In this document: positions 19,292-27,613 of the stretch, one piece after another | Layout: the number at the start of each line of letters is the position of its first letter | How positions within the stretch are numbered: the first letter of the stretch is position 1 | Position numbers and translations under genes: made by a program | Source: Ardenticatenaceae bacterium | GTDB taxonomy: Bacteria > Chloroflexota > Anaerolineae > Promineifilales > Promineifilaceae | Length of the DNA: 64,000 nt | Direction: 5' to 3' | Assembly (NCBI GenBank): GCA_020634315.1 | Contig: JACKBV010000001.1 | Location: 186,001 to 250,000 of the forward strand | Notes under the pieces: generated by a model | Database searches by the model: none | What the model was told of the DNA's origin: nothing | What the model saw: the letters and a program-made list of their open reading frames with translations, nothing else

Positions 19292-19387
19292 CGGGAGTGG
19301 ATGGGAGTCGAACCCACCGCTGCCTGCTCCGCGCAACCAGCCACCGATTTTGAAGACCGGGGCATCCACCGGGACACAACCACTCCC
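19292..19387 (-). tRNA. selC: tRNA-Sec (UCA)
   Basis: A 96-base selenocysteine tRNA. The acceptor stem has eight pairs (GGGAGTGG with CCACTCCC), the anticodon loop is CTTCAAA with anticodon TCA, the variable arm is long, and the T-loop reads GGTTCGACTCC. These traits separate it from tRNA-Ser or a suppressor. The 3' end is followed by GCCT, so CCA is not fully encoded. It implies selA, selB and selD elsewhere in the genome. No selenoprotein gene was recognised in this window. Confidence 0.93.
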
Positions 19388-19487
19388 ATAAATAAGTCTA
19401 CCCTATTTACAACTAAATGGGTACTTCCTGATAAGAATCGACCCAGCCACAGCCCCTGCTTACGCCAAGAAACATTCTTTAAAAAAC

Positions 19488-19516
19488 TTGACAGCACCAA
19501 CGGGTTCGGATAGAAT
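19488..19516 (+). promoter_or_regulatory. Promoter of the tRNA-Phe/Gly/Cys cluster
   Basis: TTGACA at 19488-19493 and TAGAAT at 19511-19516 are separated by exactly 17 bases, close to a sigma70 consensus, 31 bases before tRNA-Phe. The 19388-19487 stretch upstream shows no gene and should carry the tRNA-Sec promoter on the other strand. Confidence 0.88.
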
Positions 19517-19547
19517 TTCACCTGCTTAACAACCTAAACAGCACCCC

Positions 19548-19620
19548 GCCGGGATAGCTCAGTTGGTAGAGCACTTCACTGAAAATGAAGGAGTCCCCAG
19601 TTCGAGTCTGGGTCCTGGCA
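19548..19620 (+). tRNA. tRNA-Phe (GAA)
   Basis: A full cloverleaf of 73 bases. The acceptor is GCCGGGA with TCCTGGC, the D-arm contains GCTCAGTTGGTAGAGC, the anticodon stem CTTCA/TGAAG encloses CTGAAAA (anticodon GAA), and the T-arm is CCCAGTTCGAGTCTGGG. CCA is not encoded. Confidence 0.96.
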
Positions 19621-19635
19621 TTCTAACTAAAGTGT

Positions 19636-19707
<72 letters not shown>

Positions 19708-19747
19708 CTAAGAGTGGCAGGCATAGTCCTGCCTCTCTTTCTTTATT

Positions 19748-19818
<71 letters not shown>

Positions 19819-19822
19819 TTTT

Positions 19823-19854
19823 AGCCTTTGCAAACTTGCAAGGGCTTTTTTTTT
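19823..19854 (+). terminator. Terminator of the tRNA cluster
   Basis: A 10-pair stem (AGCCTTTGCA with TGCAAGGGCT, loop AACT) is followed directly by nine T residues, four bases after tRNA-Cys. Confidence 0.93.
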
Positions 19855-19930
19855 GCCATTATTCCACTACAAATTTTTGAAAATCAAAACAAGATTGTTA
19901 TCATTAACATCATAAAAAGGAGAACAACGC

Positions 19931-20599
19931 ATGCAGACTAGTGCAGCAATGCGGGAATATTTGGCTGAAATCTACCGCCTGCAACAAGACAACCCTACTG
20001 TAAGCACAACCACCCTTGCCGAACGACTAAATGTTTCTGCGCCTGCCGTTCCACGCATGCTGAAAAGGCTGAAAAGTGCTGGCTTTGTTAAGCATATTCC
20101 TTATCAAGGGGTCGAATTAACAGAGTTAGGCACAAAAGAAGCGCTCCTCGAAATTCGTCGCCATCGTATTCTTGAAGTTTTCCTTGTTCAGATCATGGGG
20201 TTTAGCTGGGACGAAACGCATGAACACGCCGATGCCCTTGGTCATGGCCTGAACGATACACTTACACAACGCATGGCCGAGATGACTAATTTTCCCACTC
20301 GCTGCCCGCATGGTGAGCCTATTCCCAATGAACAGGGGGAGATGCCAGACCTGAACGACATCAGTATTATCAATTTGGGAGTAGGACAAAAGGGAACTAT
20401 TAGCCGCGTACGCACCAATGAACCAGAAAAACTGCGTTACTTTGCCTCCCTGCAATTAGTACCTGGCACAAAATTTGAGATTGTGGGACGGGCACCCTTC
20501 AATGGACCGATGCGGCTACGCATAGATCAAGAAGAGGTAGTTTTAGGAATTGAACTGACCAAATCGCTTTGGGTTATACGCTCTACAGCCAACACCTAA
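19931..20599 (+). CDS. DtxR/MntR-family metal-dependent transcriptional regulator
   Basis: A 222-residue cytoplasmic repressor that should sense Fe2+ or Mn2+ and control metal uptake. Residues 1-65 form the winged helix (STTTLAERLNVSAPAVPRMLKRL). Residues 66-140 are the metal-binding and dimerisation domain, with plausible ligands H78, E82, H97 and the CPHGEPIP motif (C125, E129). About 150-222 is an FeoA/SH3-like domain. The Cys-containing motif is closer to DtxR/IdeR than to Mn-specific MntR. AAAAGGAG nine bases upstream supports the start. The AT-rich leader (19856-19930) may contain its own operator, but no clear palindrome is visible. No metal transporter is adjacent. Confidence 0.93.
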   Translation: MQTSAAMREYLAEIYRLQQDNPTVSTTTLAERLNVSAPAVPRMLKRLKSAGFVKHIPYQGVELTELGTKEALLEIRRHRILEVFLVQIMGFSWDETHEHADALGHGLNDTLTQRMAEMTNFPTRCPHGEPIPNEQGEMPDLNDISIINLGVGQKGTISRVRTNEPEKLRYFASLQLVPGTKFEIVGRAPFNGPMRLRIDQEEVVLGIELTKSLWVIRSTANT

Positions 20600-20646
20600 A
20601 CTGCAAATAGTCCCTTAATTTTCTTGATTGGGCAGGCTCCCTTTCT

Positions 20647-21351
20647 TTAGGGGAATAAACGTCGCGTTTTTACTTCGGCAATAGCGTTTTGTTGATAACG
20701 ATATAATTTCGCTGGCCGGCCCTCACCCAATTTTTTCATATGCCCCGTTTCTTCTAAAATATCAGCTGATAAAATTTTGCGACGAAAGTTACGCTTGTCT
20801 AATGGCTCGTGCAAGATTATTTCGTAGGCTTTCTGTAGTTCCGATAACGTAAATTCATCAGGAAGTAGTTCAAAGCCTACGGCCGTATACTCTAACTTAT
20901 AGCGCAACCGTGTCAGTGCATAATCCAAAATTTCTCGATGATCAAAGGCCAGTTCAGGCAGATCAAATACAGAGAACCACCCTGTTTCCGCCGCATCATC
21001 TCCAGGATAATGGTGTATGGCATCATGGGGTACTAATGCAAAATAAGTGACTGTAATTACCCGCGTGCGCGGGTCGCGGTCAGGCTGACCAAATGTATAG
21101 AGTTGTTCCATATAAACATCGCGTACATTTGTTTCCTCAGCCAGTTCTCGTGCGGCAGCATCTTCAAGTGATTCTTCTATACGGACAAACCCCCCAGGAA
21201 TGGCCCACATTCCAGCAAAAGGGGGATGTTTACGTTTGATGAGCAAAACTTTCAGGTCGTCCTGAACAAGCGAAAAAATAACGACATCTACCGTAACAGA
21301 GGGCCGAGCAAAAGCAGATGGATCGTAGTTTTCCGGTATGTTATTCGTCAC
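20647..21351 (-). CDS. NUDIX hydrolase with C-terminal winged helix (NrtR-like)
   Basis: About 234 residues. The NUDIX domain (about 20-150) has the box GGFVRIEESLEDAAARELAE followed by ETNV, so the catalytic REUxEE glutamates are present; the usual Gly near the end is Asn. A C-terminal winged-helix-like region (FTLSELQKAYEIILHEPLD and following) matches the NrtR architecture, a regulator of NAD salvage that binds ADP-ribose. An active ADP-ribose or nucleotide pyrophosphatase is the alternative, since the NUDIX residues look intact. GTG at 21351 is preferred because GGAGG lies five bases upstream; a TTG at 21369 lacks a site. No NAD-biosynthesis gene is beside it. Confidence 0.85.
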   Translation of the reverse strand: MTNNIPENYDPSAFARPSVTVDVVIFSLVQDDLKVLLIKRKHPPFAGMWAIPGGFVRIEESLEDAAARELAEETNVRDVYMEQLYTFGQPDRDPRTRVITVTYFALVPHDAIHHYPGDDAAETGWFSVFDLPELAFDHREILDYALTRLRYKLEYTAVGFELLPDEFTLSELQKAYEIILHEPLDKRNFRRKILSADILEETGHMKKLGEGRPAKLYRYQQNAIAEVKTRRLFP

Positions 21352-21388
21352 GGTATCCTCCGCAATCAATACAAAAGTAAGGTGAAAT

Positions 21389-21409
21389 AAAAAATCCCCA
21401 GCCAGGATT
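21389..21409 (-). terminator. Weak terminator after the cpaB pair
   Basis: On the minus strand AATCC and GGATT form a short stem with a seven-base loop, followed by a run of T. It is placed between the CpaB-like gene and the NUDIX gene. Only five pairs, so tentative. Confidence 0.4.
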
Positions 21410-21448
21410 GAGCCAGGGACTTATCTTAAACTTATCTACTATGAAAGG

Positions 21449-22753
21449 CTAATTTACAGGTGCTTCATCTGGTAATCTAGGACGAAGCAAATCTTCATCG
21501 TCTACACGTGGATGCAAGTCAAAATCGGCATCTGAAGGTACGGCTAATCCGCCTTCGTTGATGATTTGGGGCAAACTCACGCTTGTTGTAAAGAAAACTG
21601 TATTATCGCCTTGGGCACGCAATGCCAAATCGATATCAACACCGCGCTCCAACGCCCACTTCAGCGCCAAGGCATCTTGTGACGACATACTTAAGATGAC
21701 GACGTCAGGGCGTGTTTGTTCGCGCACAATGGGACATTCTATGATTTCATTGGATATAGGCGACACGCACAAAGTTCCTTCTGGCCCTGTTGTTGTCGTG
21801 TCTTCCATCCCTTCTTCTTCAGTTAGATCAACGGCCGTTTCATCTGTCGTCACAGGAGAAGGTATAGGTTCTAAATCTTCAAGCAACTCATCTTGTTGCT
21901 TCCAAGTGCCAACCCAAATCACCTCAGCTTGCTGAATAGTTAATTGTGTAACACGCTTCGGGATAGGCGTACCCGCCTCAAAGTCTTGGCCTTCAATGAA
22001 GTTATCACTAGGAATGATCTCTGCAACCTGATTGATTTCAGGGATAAATTCCAGGCGCCCCTGTACAGTCTCCGGGAACAAAAATTCACTCCCTTCAAGC
22101 AGCCCAGACTGATAAACTCTTTGGGTGAGGTTCGGTAAAGCGGTACGAAATTCCGGGTCAATCTCCAGTATCCGCAGGGTCATCATCACATCGATAAAAT
22201 CGCCAGGGCGCATCGCAAAGGCCGCACCACGAATTGCAGCCTCCTCGGTCGATTCATCTCCATTGAGAGAAAAGGGAAAGGCAACGGCAACCCGACCTTG
22301 ATCCAGATACAATGCCAAATCCGACCCGAAAGATGCCAAATCAGTCGCATTAAGGGCGATCATAGGGCTGAGCACAGCCTGACCCTCAGATACTTCAACT
22401 TTTACGATTCTGCCAATCAGGTCTTCAATATTCGCGAATGTATATCCACCTTGCAAAGCGATATTATTATTGGGGCGCGTTTCAACCTCCAACAGTTCTG
22501 GCGTCAGGCGCTGACCCACTGGGATATTGACGCGAGCCACAACAACAGGTTCAAAACGAACAGATGGCGTTGCCGTTGGTGGTGGAAGATTCGGTTCTTG
22601 AGCGGTAGTTCCTTCGGCTCCTGTTCCAGTTGTTGTATCAACAAGAGCATCGCTTGAGGAAGAGCCACCAGAGTTGCGCAAAATGAGGACAGCAGCAAGT
22701 GCTACCCCAACTACCACAACTAAAATGAGTAGGATAAATGTTCTCGGACGCAT
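21449..22753 (-). CDS. CpaB/RcpC-like SAF-domain protein (second copy)
   Basis: A 434-residue protein with an N-terminal membrane anchor (residues 5-26), an acidic Ser/Thr linker and a SAF domain near 68-125 (VVVARVNIPVGQRLTPELLE, then VKVEVSEGQAVLSPMIA). The following region matches Flp-pilus assembly CpaB proteins (RPGDFIDVMMTLRI, WALERGVDIDLALRAQGDN). CpaB proteins sit in the periplasm or cell wall and support assembly of type IVc (Tad) pili. AAGGTAGGG upstream supports the start, 31 bases after the paralogue at 22785-23969, so the two form an operon. No other tad genes (ATPase, secretin, pilin) are in the window. Confidence 0.85.
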   Translation of the reverse strand: MRPRTFILLILVVVVGVALAAVLILRNSGGSSSSDALVDTTTGTGAEGTTAQEPNLPPPTATPSVRFEPVVVARVNIPVGQRLTPELLEVETRPNNNIALQGGYTFANIEDLIGRIVKVEVSEGQAVLSPMIALNATDLASFGSDLALYLDQGRVAVAFPFSLNGDESTEEAAIRGAAFAMRPGDFIDVMMTLRILEIDPEFRTALPNLTQRVYQSGLLEGSEFLFPETVQGRLEFIPEINQVAEIIPSDNFIEGQDFEAGTPIPKRVTQLTIQQAEVIWVGTWKQQDELLEDLEPIPSPVTTDETAVDLTEEEGMEDTTTTGPEGTLCVSPISNEIIECPIVREQTRPDVVILSMSSQDALALKWALERGVDIDLALRAQGDNTVFFTTSVSLPQIINEGGLAVPSDADFDLHPRVDDEDLLRPRLPDEAPVN

Positions 22754-22784
22754 AGTTTCCCTACCTTAAAGCCAGGGCTACCCC

Positions 22785-23969
22785 TTAGCTATCCTCACCA
22801 TTGCCGCTAGATTGACCAACAGGTGTCGGCGTCAATTCCACTTCTCTAATCACGGCATCAACAGAATAGTTGAAATTGGGTGGTATTTCGATATTAAACT
22901 GCTGCAACAGGTAATTGATGTCAACATTTTGAACAGAGTAAAGTTGACCATCCTGTACCCCGCGCAAAGCAAAATCGATATCTGCGCCAGATTCAACAGC
23001 ATATTTAAGGAATAGTTGTTGTTGAGGAGATAATGCCACCAATAGAACTTTCGGGAATGGTGTACCAGTCGGCTGAGGTGGCAACGCAGTAGGCGTCACA
23101 TCGCCTTCAACTGGTTCTGGTGTCGGGGTAGGACCTTCAATACCTTCTGGCGGAACCCACTCACCTACCTGGATAACTTTTGCGTTTTGCAAAATCATGG
23201 AGACAAGCACGGGGCGCTGCGTTTCTGATGGGGCAACGTGGGCCAGATCACCGGTTGGTAATTCTTCGAAACGGCCGTATGGCGCAATGATGACAACCTC
23301 TTGTGTGGCTAGAGCCTGCGTATCTTCAGTCTCGACAGCCTGAATAACATCTTCTAAAAAGAAAACGGCCGCATTCTGCAAATACGTCTGAAACTCTTCG
23401 TCAATCTGATAGAACAGGAACGAAAGCATGATGTCAACATTGTCACCAGCTTTCAAGCCGTAAGCCACACCCGATAAACGGTCCACAGGAACGGCCGCTG
23501 CCACAAACCCTGGTGGAATCAAAGACGATGGGCCATATTCATTGGCTCCCAAAATGGTTGGGTCTGTCACCAATGAATCAAACGTCAGCGTTTCACCCTG
23601 GAAGATGTCAGTTCGCGCATACAACCCAACTGCGTCCTTGACATCTTTAATCACATTGGTGCCGACTTCAGTAGCCAAACGCAAATCAGTCGTCAATTCC
23701 GCTTCAGTCAACTGCCAACCACGTGGCACTGTTTGCAGCGAGACAACGACTTCAACCATCTCAGGCATCGGTTCACCCGGCTCAACGCCAGGCGGCAAAC
23801 CAATATCTTCTGGTGGTGTCTCGGCTCCACTTGGCGGTGTTTCTGCATCGCCAGCAGTGGTTTGTTGCGTGTCGCCAGAATCTTGCTGCAAGACGTAAAG
23901 GACACCAACCACAGATAATATCAAAATACCTACAATAAAAATGAGGATAGCGATCGTTCGACGGTTCAT
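22785..23969 (-). CDS. CpaB/RcpC-like SAF-domain protein (first copy)
   Basis: A 394-residue paralogue of the next gene, with the same order: membrane helix (residues 6-27), Pro/Glu/Gly-rich linker, SAF region (VVSLQTVPRGWQLTEAELTT near 73-140) and a CpaB-type domain (LKAGDNVDIMLSFLFYQI; KYAVESGADIDFALRGVQDG near 335). GAGGAATG nine bases upstream supports ATG 23969. Together the two probably replace a single CpaB, each specialised for a different pilus or for a heteromer; this is inference. The promoter should lie in the 320-base gap upstream. Confidence 0.85.
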   Translation of the reverse strand: MNRRTIAILIFIVGILILSVVGVLYVLQQDSGDTQQTTAGDAETPPSGAETPPEDIGLPPGVEPGEPMPEMVEVVVSLQTVPRGWQLTEAELTTDLRLATEVGTNVIKDVKDAVGLYARTDIFQGETLTFDSLVTDPTILGANEYGPSSLIPPGFVAAAVPVDRLSGVAYGLKAGDNVDIMLSFLFYQIDEEFQTYLQNAAVFFLEDVIQAVETEDTQALATQEVVIIAPYGRFEELPTGDLAHVAPSETQRPVLVSMILQNAKVIQVGEWVPPEGIEGPTPTPEPVEGDVTPTALPPQPTGTPFPKVLLVALSPQQQLFLKYAVESGADIDFALRGVQDGQLYSVQNVDINYLLQQFNIEIPPNFNYSVDAVIREVELTPTPVGQSSGNGEDS

Positions 23970-24288
23970 GTTTTCATTCCTCTAGAGATTTTCATTACCA
24001 GGAATAGATCCAATCGCTAAGGCCGGATAAGAGACTGGTGCTTCACAAGTCAAGGACATCATTTTGGCAAATAGCGGCACGTTGATGAGTCGTGAAGTAC
24101 TCAAAAGGATCATGGGATGTTTGCCAACAATCTCTAATAATATGTAAACCTCTCAATGGTTCATATGGTAGCATATGTAAAGTTGAATGGCAAATGGTGC
24201 TTTGTTTCTTAACGGTTTTTTTCCGTAGTTTTGGGGGAAAATAGGAGGAAAGTCAGGTGTCAAAGACGCAAATGTGGGGCAGAACGCA
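23970..24288. other. 319-base intergenic region
   Basis: It lies between the cpaB pair and the FtsB-like gene, both on the minus strand. No ORF with coding character, RNA gene or palindrome copy is visible. The 24100-24190 part is AT-rich and may hold the cpaB promoter. A small ACGG/CCGT hairpin with a seven-base homopolymer loop near 24212-24226 is too weak to call a terminator. Confidence 0.5.
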
Positions 24289-24705
24289 TCAATTTGTGGG
24301 CTGTGGCGAGTCTGTTAACAATTGCCACCACGCTTGCCAGGGGCGGGCATTGAGAACCGGATCCGGCGTAGCTGGCGGTACAGGAGTTGGCGCGGGAGTG
24401 GCTTCTACCAACAATGGGACTATGCGCTTTTCGCCCGGCATCAATTGTCCGGCCTCGTTCCGGGCATACGCAGCAACATAATCATCACTCTGTACATAAG
24501 CCAGGGTTGCTTGTAACTCAACCTGCCGTGTTGACTCGTGCAGAACTTCCTGGTGTAGTTCGTCCTCGCCAACACCGACCAACCGACCGGCCTGAGCACG
24601 ACGGTTTAAATCGAGGGCAATGAAAAGTGCTGCAAAGACAGCTAACAGCACAAGAATTTGGGGAAGTGTGAGCAACGGCCGTTGCCGGAACCATTTCTTG
24701 TCCAT
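24289..24705 (-). CDS. FtsB/DivIC-like septum formation initiator protein
   Basis: A 138-residue single-pass membrane protein. After a basic N-terminus (MDKKWFRQRPLL) comes one membrane helix (about 15-33), then a short coiled coil and the family signature VQSDDYVAAYARNEAGQLMP near 80, followed by a Pro-rich tail. FtsB/DivIC proteins bind FtsL and FtsQ/DivIB to activate septal wall synthesis. ATG 24705 is chosen because the hydrophobic helix follows it at the usual distance; a longer upstream reading has no family similarity. It diverges from the PfkB-ParAB cluster, linking division and segregation genes. Confidence 0.8.
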   Translation of the reverse strand: MDKKWFRQRPLLTLPQILVLLAVFAALFIALDLNRRAQAGRLVGVGEDELHQEVLHESTRQVELQATLAYVQSDDYVAAYARNEAGQLMPGEKRIVPLLVEATPAPTPVPPATPDPVLNARPWQAWWQLLTDSPQPTN

Positions 24706-24849
24706 ATGCAAACATCTTAACTGCCTTTTGCCATTGATGCAATAACTATTTTGCCCTGGCACATTTCCCGATTCCCTCATCCAATGGTAAAATCCCACTG
24801 TGGCAATGAAACAAGAATCTAAAGCAACAATAGAGCAGAAGCAACTCAT

Positions 24850-25677
24850 ATGACATCAACTCTTGATTACCTTGCTATCGGCCATATTGCCTGTGACTAC
24901 ACGCCAGATGGCTGTGCCGTTGGCGGCACAGTGGCCTACGCCGGGCATACGGCACAAATGTTAGGCTGCCATACGGCCGTTCTCACCAGCGCCCGCCCAG
25001 ATTATGATCTCAATGCTGCCCTGCCGGGTATACAGACACAGTGCATTTTGTCAGATACCAATACAACTTTCGAAAATGTTTACACCCAGCAAGGCCGCGT
25101 ACAAACATTACACGGGGTGGCGACCACGTTAACGGCCGTTCACGTCCCCGACAACTGGCAGCGTGCCGCCATCGTCCATTTAGGGCCAATCGCCAATGAA
25201 ATCGACCCGGCCATCATCAACCTCTTTAGCAACAGCATGATCGGCATGACGCCACAAGGATGGCTGCGCCGTTGGGATGAAAACGGCCGTGTTTATGCCC
25301 AAAATTGGGCCGCCGCCCGCGAAATCCTCCCCCTGGCTGCGGCCGTCATCATTAGTGAAGAAGATCTGCTCGATGACGCAATGCTTGTGCAATATCAAGA
25401 ATGGTCCCGTTTGCTGGTGTTGACACAAGGGCGTCAGGGCTGCACCGTCTTCTTTGGCAATGATGTACGCCAGATAAGCGCACCACGCGTTCCAGAGGTA
25501 GAATTCACTGGCGCTGGCGATATTTTCGCCGCCGCCTTTTTCATTCGCTTATGGCAAACAGATGGCAATCCATGGGAAGCAGCCCGATTTGCTAATCAAG
25601 TTGCCGCAGAATCGGTAACACAGCCGACACTGATGCAAAAAATGGAGCGTATCCGGCAGCTGCTAACCACCCATTAA
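24850..25677 (+). CDS. PfkB-family sugar kinase
   Basis: A 275-residue ribokinase-fold enzyme that phosphorylates a sugar or nucleoside with ATP. The N-terminal substrate region has GCAVGGTVAYAG, and the C-terminal PfkB signature is FTGAGDIFAAAFFIRLW near 217, with the catalytic Asp in GAGD. The substrate cannot be read from sequence. A possible promoter is TTTCCC-18-TAAAAT ending near 24791. The ribosome site is weak. It is 20 bases before parA, and PfkB-ParA-ParB are likely co-transcribed. Confidence 0.88.
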   Translation: MTSTLDYLAIGHIACDYTPDGCAVGGTVAYAGHTAQMLGCHTAVLTSARPDYDLNAALPGIQTQCILSDTNTTFENVYTQQGRVQTLHGVATTLTAVHVPDNWQRAAIVHLGPIANEIDPAIINLFSNSMIGMTPQGWLRRWDENGRVYAQNWAAAREILPLAAAVIISEEDLLDDAMLVQYQEWSRLLVLTQGRQGCTVFFGNDVRQISAPRVPEVEFTGAGDIFAAAFFIRLWQTDGNPWEAARFANQVAAESVTQPTLMQKMERIRQLLTTH

Positions 25678-25697
25678 CAGAGAATCGTTTCACGACT

Positions 25698-26489
25698 ATG
25701 ACAAAAATTTATGCGGTTGTAAATCAGAAAGGTGGGGTCGGAAAAACCACCACTGTCATTAATCTCAGCGCCTATTTAGCCAGCAAAGGGCGGCGCGTCC
25801 TCATTGCAGACATTGACCCACAGGCCAATGCCACCTCTGGCATAGGCATAGACAAGTACACCCTAGACAAATCGATGTACAACGTCCTGCTGGAAGAGGC
25901 CGCAATTGGCGATGCCGTGCAACAATTGACTGAGTTCAATTTAGACCTGCTGCCATCACATCCATCACTGGCCGGCGCTGAAGTGGAATTGGTCAATGCC
26001 ATCGGGCGCGAGTATCGGCTGCAAAAGGGCTTTGAATCCATAGACGGCCGTTACGACTACATCCTCATCGATTGCCCCCCCAGCCTTGGGCTGCTCACCG
26101 TCAACGCCCTCACCGCCGCCAAAGATGGCGTATTGATTCCCGTGCAATGCGAATACCTGGCCCTGGAAGGACTGACACAACTGATGCAAACCATTGAGTT
26201 GGTGCAAAAATATCTCAATCCGGCGCTAGATGTGCGTGGATTGATCATGACAATGTACGACGGCCGTACCAACCTCAGCCGTCAGGTGGTCGAAGAAGTG
26301 CGCAGCTACTTCCCTGGCAAAGTCTTCCGTACCATTGTGCCGCGCAATGTGCGCCTCAGCGAAGCACCCAGCTATGGACAGCCAATCAATGTCTATGCGC
26401 CCAAATCGCCAGGGGCCATTGCCTACCAAATACTAACGGCCGAACTGCTAAAGGGAGACGCAAAACTCAAAAGCGGGGATTCCCAGTAA
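25698..26489 (+). CDS. parA: Chromosome partitioning ATPase ParA/Soj
   Basis: A 263-residue Walker-type ATPase that binds DNA non-specifically as an ATP dimer and moves ParB-parS complexes. The deviant Walker A KGGVGKTT is at 11-18, ADIDPQANATSG near 38, and the Walker B region YILIDCPPSLGLLTVNAL near 115. The length is typical of chromosomal Soj, which lacks the N-terminal HTH of plasmid ParA. No good ribosome site precedes it; translation may be coupled to pfkB 20 bases upstream. GTTTCACG, one half of a parS site, lies at 25687-25694 just before the start, but the other half is missing. Confidence 0.96.
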   Translation: MTKIYAVVNQKGGVGKTTTVINLSAYLASKGRRVLIADIDPQANATSGIGIDKYTLDKSMYNVLLEEAAIGDAVQQLTEFNLDLLPSHPSLAGAEVELVNAIGREYRLQKGFESIDGRYDYILIDCPPSLGLLTVNALTAAKDGVLIPVQCEYLALEGLTQLMQTIELVQKYLNPALDVRGLIMTMYDGRTNLSRQVVEEVRSYFPGKVFRTIVPRNVRLSEAPSYGQPINVYAPKSPGAIAYQILTAELLKGDAKLKSGDSQ

Positions 26490-26536
26490 CGCGATTGGGT
26501 CAATCGCGCTGCACTTATTTGTAGAGGAGCGAATTT

Positions 26537-27589
26537 ATGAGCAAGAAGCGAGGAGGACTTGGGCGCGGTTTAGGAGCCTTAATCCCTGGGCCAACCGACG
26601 AGGGAACAGTCTTAGAGGAAGGAGAAGCTGCTGGCCTGCGTACCGTGCTCGTAGCCGACATCCAACCCAATCCGCGCCAACCCCGCAGCATCATGGACGA
26701 GGAAAAGCTGTCCGAATTGGCAGCTTCCATTAAAGAACATGGCCTCATCCAGCCCCTCATCGTCACCGCTACGGAAAGCGGATTCATCCTCATCGCAGGA
26801 GAGCGGCGCTGGCGTGCTTCCCAATTGGCCGGATTGGTAGAAGTGCCCGTGGTAGTCAAAGAGGCCACGCCGCAGGCAATGCTGGAATTAGCCTTAATCG
26901 AAAATATCCAACGCGCCGACCTGAATCCACTGGAAGAGGCGTATGCTTACCAGCAGTTGATAGATGATTTCGGACTGACGCAACAAAAAGTGTCGCAGCG
27001 CGTGGGCAAAGCCCGTTCTACGGTTGCCAATTTGGTACGTTTGCTGGAACTGCCATCTAACATCCAGCAAGCGGTCACAGATGGGCTGATCAGCGGCACA
27101 CATGCGCGTGTCTTGCTGCAATTACCGGAAGCCGAGCAGCAGACAGAAGCGATGGGAATGGTTCTTGAACTGAACTTGAGCGTGCGCCAGACCGAACTCC
27201 TGGTAAAGATTCTGCCCTTCAATTTGTCGGGTGAGGTGCGCGAGGCTGTGCTACACGGCCGTATCAGCCAAACTCACGCCGAAGCATTGCTCCCCTTGCC
27301 CACACACACCATGCAAAACAACCTGCTGCACCAGATCACCATGCGCAAACTCACCGTCGTCGAAACAGAAGCATTGGTACGACGATTGACTGCCGGGAAA
27401 CGGCCGCAGCAGCCCAAGAAAAAACGCACTTTGCCCGCCGAGATCATAGATTTGCAAAAACAATTCAGCGAACGACTTGGTCAACCCGTTGAAATTCAAA
27501 AAAGCGGCAAAACCGGCAAAGTTATCTTGCACTTTTATTCAGACGAAGAACTACAAGCAATTTACGACGCCATTATTGGCGCTGAATAA
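26537..27589 (+). CDS. parB: Chromosome partitioning protein ParB/Spo0J
   Basis: A 350-residue parS-binding CTP switch protein. The N-terminal RGGLGRGLGALIPG is the ParA-stimulating peptide. The ParB/Srx CTPase domain (about 35-125) contains IQPNPRQPR, LIQPLIV, GERRWRASQLAG and ENIQRADLNPLEEA. The HTH domain follows (LTQQKVSQRVGKARSTVANLVRLLELP near 145), then a C-terminal dimerisation domain. GTAGAGGAG seven bases upstream supports ATG 26537, 47 bases after parA. It is longer than B. subtilis Spo0J because of a Lys-rich linker (KRPQQPKKKRTLP near 290), part of which is a palindrome copy. Confidence 0.96.
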   Translation: MSKKRGGLGRGLGALIPGPTDEGTVLEEGEAAGLRTVLVADIQPNPRQPRSIMDEEKLSELAASIKEHGLIQPLIVTATESGFILIAGERRWRASQLAGLVEVPVVVKEATPQAMLELALIENIQRADLNPLEEAYAYQQLIDDFGLTQQKVSQRVGKARSTVANLVRLLELPSNIQQAVTDGLISGTHARVLLQLPEAEQQTEAMGMVLELNLSVRQTELLVKILPFNLSGEVREAVLHGRISQTHAEALLPLPTHTMQNNLLHQITMRKLTVVETEALVRRLTAGKRPQQPKKKRTLPAEIIDLQKQFSERLGQPVEIQKSGKTGKVILHFYSDEELQAIYDAIIGAE

Positions 27590-27613
27590 CATCACCATTA
27601 ATACGGGTACCTC

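Noticed and set aside
25687..25694. Half parS site GTTTCACG before parA, and ACGTGAAACA at 40008-40017
   Set aside because: Only one half of the 16-base parS palindrome matches at each place. The second is better explained as a terminator arm of the pdh operon.
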